Below, piece by piece: positions 26,676 through 35,304 of a DNA stretch of 64,000 nucleotides. Made by a program: the position numbers and the translations under genes. Source of the DNA: Bacillota bacterium (GTDB lineage: Bacteria > Bacillota > Sulfobacillia > JAUYEG01); contig JAUYEG010000100.1 in the NCBI GenBank assembly GCA_030691505.1, forward strand, positions 1 to 64,000, given 5' to 3'. A model generated the notes under the pieces. That model ran no database searches. It was not told the DNA's origin and was given only the letters and a program-made list of their open reading frames with translations. Every line of letters begins with the position of its first letter. Position 1 is the stretch's first letter.

Positions 26676-27443
26676 ATGAACAAGGTCGAGATCTGCGGGG
26701 TCAACACCTCCAAGCTGCCGGTGTTGACCAACGCCAAGATGCGCGAGCTGTTCAAGACCATGAAGGACGACGACCGCAAGGCCCGCAACCAGTTGATCAA
26801 CGGCAACCTCCGGCTGGTACTCAGCGTGATCCAACGCTTCAACAACCGCGGCGAGTTCGTGGACGACCTGTTTCAGGTGGGCTGTATCGGCCTTATCAAG
26901 GCGATTGACAACTTCGACCTCGCCCACAACGTCAAGTTTTCCACGTACGCCGTGCCCATGATCGTGGGTGAGATCCGGCGCTACCTGCGGGATAACAACC
27001 CGATCCGGGTGAGCCGCTCACTGCGCGACGTGGCCTACAAGGCCCTTCAGGTGCGTGACACGCTGGTCAACAAGCACTCGCGGGAGCCGCAGGTCGGGGA
27101 AATCGCGGGCGAATTGAAACTGCCCGTCACCGACGTGGTCTACGCCCTGGAGGCGATCCAGGAGCCCATTTCGCTGTTTGACCCGATCTACCACGAGGGC
27201 GGCGATCCAATCTACGTGATGGATCAGGTAAAGGACGAAAAAACCGAAGATATCGCCTGGCTCGAGGGGATCGCGATCCGGGAGGCGCTCGCGCGGCTCT
27301 GCGAGCGTGAAAAGGCGATTGTGGAGATGCGCTTCTTCCGCGGCAAAACTCAAATGGAGGTCGCTGATGAAATCGGCATAAGCCAGGCGCAGGTGTCAAG
27401 ACTTGAGAAAGCGGCGCTTATCCACATGCGCAAACACATGTAG
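26676..27443 (+). CDS. sigG: Late forespore sigma factor G
   Basis: This 255-residue sigma factor has the near-invariant SigG opening KVEICGVNTSKLPVL (about residues 3-17). NGNLRLVLSVIQRFNNRGEF (region 2.1), DNFDLAHNVKFSTYAVPMIVGEIRRYLRDNNPIRVSRSL, and region 4 QMEVADEIGISQAQVSRLEK follow. Start is ATG at 26676, or the TTG just before it at 26673. AGGAGGTG lies about 14 bases upstream, a rather long spacing. The gene has its own candidate forespore promoter and runs into spoIIR after 31 bases. Confidence 0.97.
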   Translation: MNKVEICGVNTSKLPVLTNAKMRELFKTMKDDDRKARNQLINGNLRLVLSVIQRFNNRGEFVDDLFQVGCIGLIKAIDNFDLAHNVKFSTYAVPMIVGEIRRYLRDNNPIRVSRSLRDVAYKALQVRDTLVNKHSREPQVGEIAGELKLPVTDVVYALEAIQEPISLFDPIYHEGGDPIYVMDQVKDEKTEDIAWLEGIAIREALARLCEREKAIVEMRFFRGKTQMEVADEIGISQAQVSRLEKAALIHMRKHM

Positions 27444-27474
27444 GGCCGCGCGCAAGACCGGGGAGGAACAAACC

Positions 27475-28290
27475 GTGGGGGGACATCGAAAGCAGCGGGG
27501 GAAGGCGGCGTTTGCCGGCATGCTGCTGCTGGCCGCGGCGATCCTGTCGGCCGCGGGCGTGGCATCCGGAGCAATGCCTGGCCGAGACGCCATTTCCGGT
27601 GGGGCCGGCCGCAGCCCCGCCGCTATCAGCCCTGACTACGTACGGATACAGGTCGTGGCCAACTCCGACTCGGCTGCTGACCAGCACGTCAAGGCCGCCG
27701 TCCGGGATCTGCTACGAAACCGCCTGACGGAGCCGGTGCTTGACCTGACCTGCGCGGGCGATGCGCTGGCTTACGCGACCGCCGAGCTGCCGGAGCTCGA
27801 AGCGGCGGTACGCGGTGTGCTGGCCGCGGAGCGGTCCAATTACGATTGCGAGCTGACAGTGGGCGTGATGGCGTTTCCGGCGAAAAGTTACGGCGGGCTG
27901 GTAGTGCCACCTGGCGAGTACCCGGCCCTGAGAGTCGCCCTCGGGCAGGGGCGAGGAGCCAACTGGTGGTGCGTGCTTTTCCCGCCGCTCTGTTTCGTTG
28001 ACATCGGCAGCAGCCTGGCCCGCGACCCGGCCGAGCAGCTGAGCGCCGTGGTTCAGGGTGAGAGTGGGACCGGCGGCGCGGGGGTTCCCGAGAACCAGCC
28101 GTTCAGCGATGACGCGCTCCTGGATGCTGTTCGGACGGCTCTGGAACAGGATGGCCCGGCCGGCGGCCGGCCGGCGGCCAGCGGTATACGCCTTCGCAGC
28201 TGGATCCTCGAACGGTTCAGCGATTCGCGGTGGTGGGCGCGGCTTTGGCAGACGCTCAAGACCCGGCTTGCGGCCGGAGCTGACGAGTAG
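27475..28290 (+). CDS. spoIIR: Stage II sporulation protein R
   Basis: This 271-residue exported signalling protein activates SpoIIGA across the septum. An N-terminal signal peptide or helix (about residues 12-33) precedes IRIQVVANSDS-like sequence (YVRIQVVANSDSAADQHVKAAVRDLL, about 59-84). GLVVPPGEYPALRVALGQGRGANWWCVLFPPLCFVD (about 141-176) is the SpoIIR signature. GTG at 27475 has GGGGAGGAAC upstream. The last ~70 residues (after residue ~200) form a less conserved Arg/Trp-rich tail. Placement behind sigG implies forespore expression. Confidence 0.93.
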   Translation: MGGHRKQRGKAAFAGMLLLAAAILSAAGVASGAMPGRDAISGGAGRSPAAISPDYVRIQVVANSDSAADQHVKAAVRDLLRNRLTEPVLDLTCAGDALAYATAELPELEAAVRGVLAAERSNYDCELTVGVMAFPAKSYGGLVVPPGEYPALRVALGQGRGANWWCVLFPPLCFVDIGSSLARDPAEQLSAVVQGESGTGGAGVPENQPFSDDALLDAVRTALEQDGPAGGRPAASGIRLRSWILERFSDSRWWARLWQTLKTRLAAGADE

Positions 28291-28499
28291 CCGTCAGCAC
28301 GCAAAGGTGAAAGGGTGACTGCGGCGAAGCTACGTCGCATGCCCCTACGGGACTAAAGCGGCCGGAGTATCAGGTCCCGGCGCCAGAACGACCCTGAGCT
28401 AAAGCCTTCACAGTCGGCATGGCCAGACGGAGGGGTCCCCCTTCCGGCCAAGAATTCGTTCCCTGAATCCCAAGCTTCGCCCCCGGGGGAGGGACGACC

Positions 28500-29066
28500 A
28501 TGAACGTCATCGCCATTCACTCCAGCAACCGCCCTGACGGGCTTTCCGCACGCCTTGCCGCCGCCGTTCTTGAGGGCGCCGGGGCCGCCGGCGCATCGAC
28601 GGAGCTCGTGTCGCTCAATGACCTACACATCGAAACATGCCAGGCCTGCCCGCCGGCCGGCTGGGGCCAATGCCGCGCGGGGCAGGATTGCGTACTGGAG
28701 GACGACTTCCAGGGGCTACGGGCAAAGATAGTTGCGGCGGATGCCCTTGTCTTCGTTACTCCGGTCTACTTCTGGGATCTCTCCGAATCGGCCAAACGTT
28801 TCCTCGACCGGCTCCGTCGGGCTGAGTGGCCGCGCCGCGACTCCTCACCGTTGCGCGCAAAGCCTGTCGTCGGGATCGCCGCCGCCGGGGGTTCCGGCAC
28901 CGGCGCCGTCCCCGCTATCGCCAACCTCGAACGGTACATGACCTACCTGCAGATGCAGCATGTCGTGTACCTGCCGGTAAGCAGGCAAAATCAGGCGCTG
29001 CAGATCAAGGCGGCCCGGGAGGCCGGCGCTTTCCTCGCCGCGCAGGCAACCGCAGCTTCCGGCTAA
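28500..29066 (+). CDS. Flavodoxin-fold NADPH-dependent FMN reductase family protein
   Basis: This 188-residue protein opens with VIAIHSSNRPDGLSARLA (about residues 3-20), the phosphate-binding loop of flavodoxin-like reductases. ALVFVTPVYFWDLSESAKRFLDRL (about 81-104) and VVGIAAAGGSGTG follow. Cysteines 47, 50, 58 and 64 are spaced CxxC-x7-C-x5-C, similar to the iron-sulfur flavoprotein cluster motif, so a 4Fe-4S site is possible. The substrate is unknown. ATG at 28500 has GGGGGAGGGA upstream. The preceding 209 bases hold only a GC-rich hairpin. Confidence 0.82.
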   Translation: MNVIAIHSSNRPDGLSARLAAAVLEGAGAAGASTELVSLNDLHIETCQACPPAGWGQCRAGQDCVLEDDFQGLRAKIVAADALVFVTPVYFWDLSESAKRFLDRLRRAEWPRRDSSPLRAKPVVGIAAAGGSGTGAVPAIANLERYMTYLQMQHVVYLPVSRQNQALQIKAAREAGAFLAAQATAASG

Positions 29067-29161
29067 CGCCGCATTCGATCCGGGGCGCAACAGCAACCTC
29101 GCCTCCGGTCTCATATACTTGCATGAAGGCAGGCCGGACGGAGCAAACGGAGGGATCGGTT

Positions 29162-29440
29162 GTGGTGCGCATCTCTGACCTACGCACCCGGGAGATCGTC
29201 AACACCATTGATGGCAAGCGGCTCGGGGCGATTTCTGACCTGGAGATCGACCTGGCATCCGGCCGCGTCACAGCTTTGATCGTCCCGGGCGAGGGGCGCT
29301 TCTTCGGCATCTTCGGCCGCGATGAGGAGTACGTGATCCCGTGGAACCGCATCAAGAAGATAGGCACCGATGTGATCCTCGTCGAGGTCGCCGGCTTCAC
29401 CGACCTTGAGGCGGCAAACGGACTGCCGTTGCGGGACTAG
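29162..29440 (+). CDS. ylmC: PRC-barrel protein, YlmC/YmxH sporulation family
   Basis: This 92-residue single PRC-barrel domain has VRISDLRTREIVNTIDGKRLG at the start, then DLEIDLASGRVTALIVPG and the end EYVIPWNRIKKIGTDVILVE. In Firmicutes a gene like this commonly follows sigG and is annotated as YlmC/YmxH; its molecular role is not settled. GTG at 29162 (or the next GTG at 29165) has GGAGGG seven bases upstream. A longer frame that begins in the preceding gene is a shadow. Confidence 0.88.
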   Translation: MVRISDLRTREIVNTIDGKRLGAISDLEIDLASGRVTALIVPGEGRFFGIFGRDEEYVIPWNRIKKIGTDVILVEVAGFTDLEAANGLPLRD

Positions 29441-29579
29441 GCCCGGCGCCGCCGTTCTCAGTGGCACCTGCGGCGGCAGACCCTCGAACGCCGGCCGCCT
29501 CCCCGCGGCCGCAGCGGTCACCGCCCTCGCGCCCATAGAGCTGACCGGCCATCGGTTCGCACCCCCCCGCTTTTAGGTG

Positions 29580-29608
29580 TGGACACGCTATGGGTAGGGG
29601 TTTATAAT
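29580..29608 (+). promoter_or_regulatory. Near-consensus vegetative promoter of nrdR-nrdJ
   Basis: TGGACA (29580-29585) and TATAAT (29603-29608) are separated by exactly 17 bases. That gives 5/6 and 6/6 matches to the sigma-70/sigma-A consensus, 34 bases before the nrdR start. It is the best promoter match in the window. Confidence 0.75.
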
Positions 29609-29618
29609 TCTCGCGTAA

Positions 29619-29630
29619 CCCATATATGGG
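29619..29630. promoter_or_regulatory. Palindrome, candidate NrdR box
   Basis: CCCATATATGGG is a perfect 12-base palindrome that lies between the -10 box and the nrdR ribosome site. Its ATATAT centre resembles the core of NrdR boxes (consensus around ACACWATATATWGTGT), the operators for ATP-cone repressors of ribonucleotide reductase genes. NrdR boxes usually come in pairs. I see only a poor second candidate near 29583-29597 that overlaps the -35. It also overlaps the area of the GGGGGG ribosome site. Confidence 0.45.
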
Positions 29631-29641
29631 GGGAAACGTAC

Positions 29642-30148
29642 GTGCGCTGTCCCTTCTGCGGGTACAGCGACACCCGCGTGCTGGAGTCGCGCGCCGTTGA
29701 AGACGACCGGGGCGTGAGACGGCGCCGCGAGTGCGCCACCTGTCTTCGCCGGTTCACAACCTACGAGAGGGTTGAGGAGGCGCCGCTCGTCGTGGTAAAG
29801 AAGGACGGGCGCCGCGAGGGCTTTGACCGCCAGAAGATACTCGCCGGGCTCCTCCGGGCCTGCGAGAAGCGCCCTGTGAGCACGGAGTCGCTCCAGGCGC
29901 TCGCGGACGATGTTGAGCGGGAGCTACGCGAGCGCGCCGAGCGCGAGGTGCTGTCTTCAACAATCGGCGAGCTCGTCATGGACCGCCTCCACCGTCTCGA
30001 CGACGTGGCGTACGTGCGTTTCGCCTCCGTCTACCGGCAGTTCACCGATATCCAGCACTTCCAACATGAGCTCGAGCGGCTCCAGCGGCTGGGTCGCGCG
30101 GGCGGCGGCGAGGACAAGCCAGGAGGGACCAAGGGTGCGGATCTCTGA
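29642..30148 (+). CDS. nrdR: Transcriptional repressor NrdR
   Basis: This 168-residue protein has a zinc ribbon ([15 protein letters not shown], and [13 protein letters not shown] near residues 33-45) and an ATP-cone domain ([29 protein letters not shown], about 53-81). NrdR senses ATP/dATP and represses ribonucleotide reductase genes. GTG at 29642 has GGGGGG upstream and gives VRCPFCGY, the normal family start. It overlaps nrdJ by 14 bases and probably regulates it and itself through the palindrome at 29619-29630. Confidence 0.96.
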   Translation: MRCPFCGYSDTRVLESRAVEDDRGVRRRRECATCLRRFTTYERVEEAPLVVVKKDGRREGFDRQKILAGLLRACEKRPVSTESLQALADDVERELRERAEREVLSSTIGELVMDRLHRLDDVAYVRFASVYRQFTDIQHFQHELERLQRLGRAGGGEDKPGGTKGADL

Positions 30149-32699
30149 CAACGCGCGTACGGTACTGGAGCGCCGGTATCTCCGGCGGGAGGGCGACCGG
30201 ACCGTTGAAACCCCGGAGGAGATGCTCCGCCGGGTGGCGGACAATATCGCAGCCGTCGAGGGCCAGTACTACGGTGCGGATCCCGTCTCCGTCCGCGAGT
30301 GGTCGGATCGTTTCTACGAGCTGATGGACAGCCTCGACTTCCTTCCCAACTCGCCGACCCTGATGAACGCCGGACGCGAGCTGCAGCAGCTTGCCGCATG
30401 TTTCGTCCTGCCGATCGGCGACGCGATGGAGAGCATCTTCGACACGCTCAAGCACGCGGCGCTGATTCACAAGAGCGGCGGCGGCACCGGGTTCTCCTTT
30501 TCCCGGCTTCGCCCCAAGAACGACCAGGTGCGTTCGACGGGCGGCGTCGCGAGCGGGCCTGTCTCCTTTCTCAAGGTGTTCAATGCCGCCACCGAGGCTG
30601 TCAAGCAGGGCGGCACGCGCCGCGGGGCCAACATGGGCATCCTGCGGGTGGATCACCCGGACATCCTGGAGTTCATCCAGTGCAAAGTCAAGAACGCCGA
30701 CATCACCAACTTTAACATCAGCGTCGGGCTCACCGAGTCCTTCATGCAGGCGGTTCGTGACAACGCCTGCTATCCGCTCCGAAACCCGCGCGACGGCCGG
30801 ACGACCGGCGAGCTTCGCGCGCGCGAGGTCTTTGACCTGATCATTGACCACGCCTGGCGCAACGGCGAGCCCGGCATCATCTTTCTTGACCGGCTCAACC
30901 GGGACAACCCCACGCCTTCGCTGGGAGAGATCGAGAGCACCAATCCGTGCGGTGAGCAGCCCCTGCTTCCGTACGAGGCCTGCAACCTCGGGTCGGTCAA
31001 CCTGGCCCGCATGGTCCGCGACGGCGCCGGCGGGCCGGAGGTGGACTGGGAGCGCCTCGGCGAGGTCGTTCGGCTCAGCGTGCGTTTCCTGGACGACGTA
31101 ATCGACGCCTGCGTTTACCCGCTCGAAACCATCACCGCGATGGTCAAGTTAAACCGCAAGATAGGGCTGGGCGTGATGGGCTTCGCCGACCTGCTCATTG
31201 CGCTGGGGGTGTCGTACGACTCCCCGGAAGCCGTGGACCTGGCCGGCAGGCTGATGCAGGCGATCCAGGACCAGTCCCGCCGGGCCTCGCAGCAGCTGGC
31301 CGGTGAGCGCGGCACTTTTCCCAACTTCGCCGCCAGCGTCTACGCCGACGGCCCGCCGCTCCGTAACGCGACCACGACGACCATCGCGCCGACAGGGACG
31401 ATCAGCCTCATCGCGGGGGTATCGAGCGGCATTGAGCCGCTCTTCGCGGTCTCTTTCGTGCGCAACGTGCTCGGCGGCACGCGCCTTGTCGAGGTTCACC
31501 CGCCGTTCCGGGCGGTCGCGGAGACCCGCGGTTTCTACAGCCCGGCCCTGATGGAGCGCATCGCGGCGGCGGGGTCCATCGCGCACATTGATGAGGCGCC
31601 CCCGGATGTCAGGCGGCTGTTCGTCACCGCGCACGACATCAGCCCGGAGTGGCATATCCGCATCCAGGCGGTGTTTCAGCGGTTCACGGACAATGCGGTG
31701 TCAAAGACGGTCAACTTCCCGCGCGACGCTTCCCGGGAGGATGTCTCCGGGGCATACTGGCTGGCTTTCGAGCTCGGCTGCAAGGGCATCACGATCTACC
31801 GCGACGGCAGCCGCGAAGACCAGGTTCTGCAGGTGCAGGGCGAAACCACGGCCGGTGGCCGCGCGGAGATCCCGGTCGACCACATCGACGCGCACGGAGA
31901 CGCCGATCTGATACGGGCACTGGGTGGCTCCGGCGGGCCGGCCGCGGGCCGGCCGGGCGAGGCCGCGCGTGCTGCCGGTACGGGAGCCCGTGGCGCCGGT
32001 GACGGCATGGCAACCCGCGCGGATGCCGGGTCCCGCGGCAGAGACCGGGCCGCATCCGCGGCGCAGCCCTCAGCCCGCCACCTGCCCGCCGCCGCGGCGC
32101 GGGGACAATCCGCGGCCCTGGGCGAGCTGGATGCGGGCAGAGTGGAGACAGCCGCAGGTCTTGCGGTCATTTCGGACGGGGCGCAGTTGTCCAGTGCCTC
32201 CGCCGGCGGGCAGGCGCGGCCCGGGGGGATCCGGCCCCGGCCCAGGTTCGAGGAGAGCGAGACCGCGGGGATGACCAAGAAGTTCCGCATCGGGGGCTGC
32301 GGCAAGCTGTTCGTGACGGTCAACGCCGACCACCAGGGAATATGCGAGGTCTTCACCAACACCGGCGAGGAGGGCTGTCCCTCGCTTTCGGCGGCGCTGA
32401 GCCGGGTGATCAGCATCGCCCTGCGGTCGGGCATCGCCACCGACGCGATCATTGACCAGCTCAAAGGTATTCGCTGCATCGGATGCATCATCGATCGGGA
32501 CACGCGGGTGCTGTCCTGTCCGGATGCCATCGGCAAGGCGATCGAGAAGTTCCTCAACGGTCGAAACCGGTTTGACCTGAACCCTGCGTCCGGCCCGCGG
32601 ACCGTGCTCAGTTGCCCGGAGCCCGGATGCGGCGGGCTGATGGTGCCCGACAGCGGCTGCTATACCTGCACCCTGTGCGGGTTTAGCAAGTGCGGATAG
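30135..32699 (+). CDS. nrdJ: Adenosylcobalamin-dependent (class II) ribonucleoside-diphosphate reductase
   Basis: This 854-residue enzyme reduces ribonucleotides to deoxyribonucleotides with vitamin B12 as radical source, which permits growth with or without oxygen. [13 protein letters not shown] (about residues 68-80), [19 protein letters not shown] (about 112-130), the radical/disulfide region [18 protein letters not shown] (from 270), and [17 protein letters not shown] are typical. A linker of about 145 Ala/Gly/Arg-rich residues (about 570-715) separates the barrel from a TSCPD-like domain ([19 protein letters not shown]). A C-terminal zinc-binding tail (CPEPGCG...[12 protein letters not shown]) follows. 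The tail cysteines should re-reduce the active site. GTG at 30135 follows AGGAGGG. Confidence 0.95.
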   Translation: MRISDNARTVLERRYLRREGDRTVETPEEMLRRVADNIAAVEGQYYGADPVSVREWSDRFYELMDSLDFLPNSPTLMNAGRELQQLAACFVLPIGDAMESIFDTLKHAALIHKSGGGTGFSFSRLRPKNDQVRSTGGVASGPVSFLKVFNAATEAVKQGGTRRGANMGILRVDHPDILEFIQCKVKNADITNFNISVGLTESFMQAVRDNACYPLRNPRDGRTTGELRAREVFDLIIDHAWRNGEPGIIFLDRLNRDNPTPSLGEIESTNPCGEQPLLPYEACNLGSVNLARMVRDGAGGPEVDWERLGEVVRLSVRFLDDVIDACVYPLETITAMVKLNRKIGLGVMGFADLLIALGVSYDSPEAVDLAGRLMQAIQDQSRRASQQLAGERGTFPNFAASVYADGPPLRNATTTTIAPTGTISLIAGVSSGIEPLFAVSFVRNVLGGTRLVEVHPPFRAVAETRGFYSPALMERIAAAGSIAHIDEAPPDVRRLFVTAHDISPEWHIRIQAVFQRFTDNAVSKTVNFPRDASREDVSGAYWLAFELGCKGITIYRDGSREDQVLQVQGETTAGGRAEIPVDHIDAHGDADLIRALGGSGGPAAGRPGEAARAAGTGARGAGDGMATRADAGSRGRDRAASAAQPSARHLPAAAARGQSAALGELDAGRVETAAGLAVISDGAQLSSASAGGQARPGGIRPRPRFEESETAGMTKKFRIGGCGKLFVTVNADHQGICEVFTNTGEEGCPSLSAALSRVISIALRSGIATDAIIDQLKGIRCIGCIIDRDTRVLSCPDAIGKAIEKFLNGRNRFDLNPASGPRTVLSCPEPGCGGLMVPDSGCYTCTLCGFSKCG

Positions 32700-32709
32700 G
32701 GGAGGCGGG

Positions 32710-33879
32710 ATGACGGTGTCCCTTCCGCTACAGGACAGAATCGACGAGGTCAGGGCCGAGTTTCCGGCGACCGCGCGGATGGGCTACTTCAACACCGGTA
32801 CAATCGGCCCGATCCCCAGGCGGGTGCTGGAGGTCCACCAGTCTCTCGAGCGGCGGTATCATCTTGCCGGCCCGCTCGACCGCGAAGCCGGCGACCGGGT
32901 TGACAAGGAGTACACCGAGGTGCGCCCCAAGGTCGCTTCGATGCTGCGCACCACGCCTGACCGGATCGCCCTTGTCGAGAACACCACCACCGGCATCAAC
33001 GCCGCGCTGCTGAGCCACAGGTGGCAGCCCGGAGACGAGGTGCTCACCTCCGACATCGAGCATCCGGCCGTCCTCGTGCCGCTGGAGTACCTGCGACAGC
33101 GCTACGGCGTCGTCATCCGCCGCGTTGCGACGCGTGGCGGTGTGTTGCGGACTGACGACCTGAGCGCCGCGATCGGGCCCAATTCGCGCGCTATTGCGAT
33201 CAGCCACGTCAGTTTCAGCACCGGCGGCAGGTTTCCGGTGGACGAGATCTGCCTCCTTGCGCGCGAGCGCAGCCTGCTCTCGGTGATCGACGGGGCCCAG
33301 TCGGTGGGTGCGATTCCGGTGGACCTGTCGCGGCTGCAGTGCGACTACTACGCCTTTCCCGGGTACAAGTGGACACTCGGCCCCCAGGGCACCGCGGGCC
33401 TGTTCGTGTCCGAGCGGGCGCCGGAGGTTTTTCCCTACCGGGTGGCCCTGCACGCCGTGGCGGAGCGGTTCCCGGAGGGCGGCTTCCGGCTGCACGCGGA
33501 CGCGAGGCGTTTTGAAGGCACCGCGACGACGGCCAAAATGGAATTCATCAGCCTCGGCGGCTCCATTGATCTCCTTGCCGGATACGGCTGGGACGCGGTG
33601 TTCAGGCGGGTTGCCGGGCTGTGCGAGCAGTTCAGAGCCGGGGTGCTGACAATCCCCGGCGCGGAGCTGATCACGCCCCGGTCACGGGATGAGGCCGCCG
33701 GGCTGATCGCCTTCCGGGTGGCGGGCAGATCCGCCGCGGAAATGGACGCGCAGCTCTACCGTCAGGGCATGGTGGTCCGGACAGTCGGGGGCAACGGGCT
33801 GCGGGCGTCGTTTCACCTCTACAACACGCCGGAGGAGGTCGACGGGCTGCTGGACGCTATCCGCGACCTGGTCGCCTGA
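32710..33879 (+). CDS. Class V aminotransferase-fold PLP enzyme (cysteine desulfurase-like, function unknown)
   Basis: This 389-residue fold type I PLP enzyme has NTTTGINAALLS (about residues 96-107), ISHVSFSTGGRFPVDEI (about 162-178), DGAQSVGAIPVDL with the cofactor Asp (about 197-209), and FPGYKWTLGPQGTAGLF with the Schiff-base Lys220. No cysteine is seen in the C-terminal loop where SufS/IscS carry the catalytic Cys, so sulfur transfer is unlikely. It resembles the isopenicillin-N-epimerase/selenocysteine-lyase-like subgroup. It begins 10 bases after nrdJ with AGGGGAGG upstream. The substrate is unknown. Confidence 0.82.
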   Translation: MTVSLPLQDRIDEVRAEFPATARMGYFNTGTIGPIPRRVLEVHQSLERRYHLAGPLDREAGDRVDKEYTEVRPKVASMLRTTPDRIALVENTTTGINAALLSHRWQPGDEVLTSDIEHPAVLVPLEYLRQRYGVVIRRVATRGGVLRTDDLSAAIGPNSRAIAISHVSFSTGGRFPVDEICLLARERSLLSVIDGAQSVGAIPVDLSRLQCDYYAFPGYKWTLGPQGTAGLFVSERAPEVFPYRVALHAVAERFPEGGFRLHADARRFEGTATTAKMEFISLGGSIDLLAGYGWDAVFRRVAGLCEQFRAGVLTIPGAELITPRSRDEAAGLIAFRVAGRSAAEMDAQLYRQGMVVRTVGGNGLRASFHLYNTPEEVDGLLDAIRDLVA

Positions 33880-33888
33880 CGGCCGCCG

Positions 33889-35232
33889 ATGCCGTCGCGC
33901 CGCAAGGCAGTCCCGACCGGCCGGCGTCCGGTCGTCCGCTGGCACGTGACCCCGCGCAGCGCGCGCCGGCCTCTGCCGGCTCGCCGCCGTCTTCCCCCGT
34001 CGCGCAGCCGGCGGCGCAGGCTCTGGCTGCTGGCCGCGGTCATCGCGCTCATCGCCTCGTCCGGTGCGTACCTCTTTCTCTCGGCGCGCGGCGGAGTTGC
34101 GCTTTCGGCCTTGTCCTCATGGGGCACTATCGAGCGCACGATCAAGTCAAGGGCCCTGGTCTGGCGGCAGGAGACGGTTGTGCCCGCTCCCGTGGGCGGA
34201 GTGCTCCGCCTTGCGGTCAGGGAAGGCGAGCGCGTGCGCACCGGCCAGACGCTCGCCGAATTAGTCGATCTCGAGGACAGGCGGGATCTTGAAGCCAGGC
34301 TCGCCGATGTGGAGCGGCGCTTGGCCGCAGCGGACGCCGGCGGGCGGGCCGACCGCGAGCGCCTGGAGAACCAGCTCGCGTCGGCTACGGCATCCTACCA
34401 TGAGGCGCTCGGACAACTGGCGAGGGGCGCGCTGGAGCGCAGACTGGATGCTTTCGCGCATGCCTGGCCCGCGCTGACGGCGGCCGGCGCGGCGCGGTCG
34501 GCGGCCCAGGGCGGGCTCGGGCAACTGGACAGGGACCGCGAGGAGCTTCTTTCCCTACGCCAGGAGCTGCTGGCGGGTATGGAAGCCGCCGGACACGAGG
34601 TCGCGGCGCCGGTTCAGGGGCTCGTGAGTCTGGTCTTGGACGGCCTGGAGGGTATCGGCCGCGACCAACTGGCGGCCATGAGCACGTGGGACCTGCTATC
34701 CCTGCGCGAAAACCGTGTGGAGCTTGCCAGTGGGGGCCGGCTGAGTGCCCGGCAACCCGTGTGCAAGGTGATCGACCCGCAGGGTCTTGTGCTGGCGATG
34801 GTCCTTAGTACCGGGGCGGCGGCCGGGCTTGAGATGGGGGGCTCGATAACGGTCCGCTTCCCCCAACTCGGACAGGCTATCCTGCGTGGACAGGTCACGG
34901 GCCTCGGCCCCGCCGAACGGACCGGGTCGAGAGTTGTGCGGATCAGCACTGACGGGGTGCTGGCCGGACTGTCGTCGCTCCGATGGACGGCCTGCGAGTT
35001 GCTGCTGCTGAGCCGCAGCGGGGTTATTGTCCCGTCGGGGTCGCTGACGAGCCGCGACGGTCAGCAGGGGGTGCTTGTGCTGTCGCGAAGCAGCGCCTAC
35101 TTCCGTCCCGTGACCATTCTGGCGGCCGACGGCCGTTCGGTGCTCGTGGAGGGCATCGCCAGCGGCACCGCCGTCGCGCTCCACCCATGGCTGTGGGGCT
35201 TGCTCGGGAGGTTACGCGGCCTCCCCGGGTGA
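33889..35232 (+). CDS. HlyD-like membrane-fusion protein in the division cluster
   Basis: This 447-residue protein has a strongly basic N-terminus (about residues 1-44) and one membrane helix (LWLLAAVIALIASSGAYLFL, about 45-64). A lipoyl/barrel-sandwich half follows (VVPAPVGGVLRLAVREGERVRTGQTLAELVDLEDR, about 97-131), then a coiled coil (about 132-240), the second half (CKVIDPQGLVLAMVL) and a beta barrel (VIVPSGSLTSRDGQQGVLVL). The fold is that of HlyD/RND adaptors. No transporter partner is adjacent, but a gene of this kind recurs before yggS-sepF in related Firmicutes (from memory). ATG at 33889 is 10 bases after the previous gene. Confidence 0.8.
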   Translation: MPSRRKAVPTGRRPVVRWHVTPRSARRPLPARRRLPPSRSRRRRLWLLAAVIALIASSGAYLFLSARGGVALSALSSWGTIERTIKSRALVWRQETVVPAPVGGVLRLAVREGERVRTGQTLAELVDLEDRRDLEARLADVERRLAAADAGGRADRERLENQLASATASYHEALGQLARGALERRLDAFAHAWPALTAAGAARSAAQGGLGQLDRDREELLSLRQELLAGMEAAGHEVAAPVQGLVSLVLDGLEGIGRDQLAAMSTWDLLSLRENRVELASGGRLSARQPVCKVIDPQGLVLAMVLSTGAAAGLEMGGSITVRFPQLGQAILRGQVTGLGPAERTGSRVVRISTDGVLAGLSSLRWTACELLLLSRSGVIVPSGSLTSRDGQQGVLVLSRSSAYFRPVTILAADGRSVLVEGIASGTAVALHPWLWGLLGRLRGLPG

Positions 35233-35304
35233 ACGTACCGCAAAGGCGCGTTTTGACGGACCTCCGGTCCTCCGGGGCCGGCGGCGCATCAAGCGACAGA
35301 AGAG

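Noticed and set aside
28291-28360. c-di-GMP-I (GEMM) riboswitch
   Set aside because: ACGCAAAG and GAAA pieces are there, but the GGGCAAACC element and the pairing partners are missing, so I do not call it.
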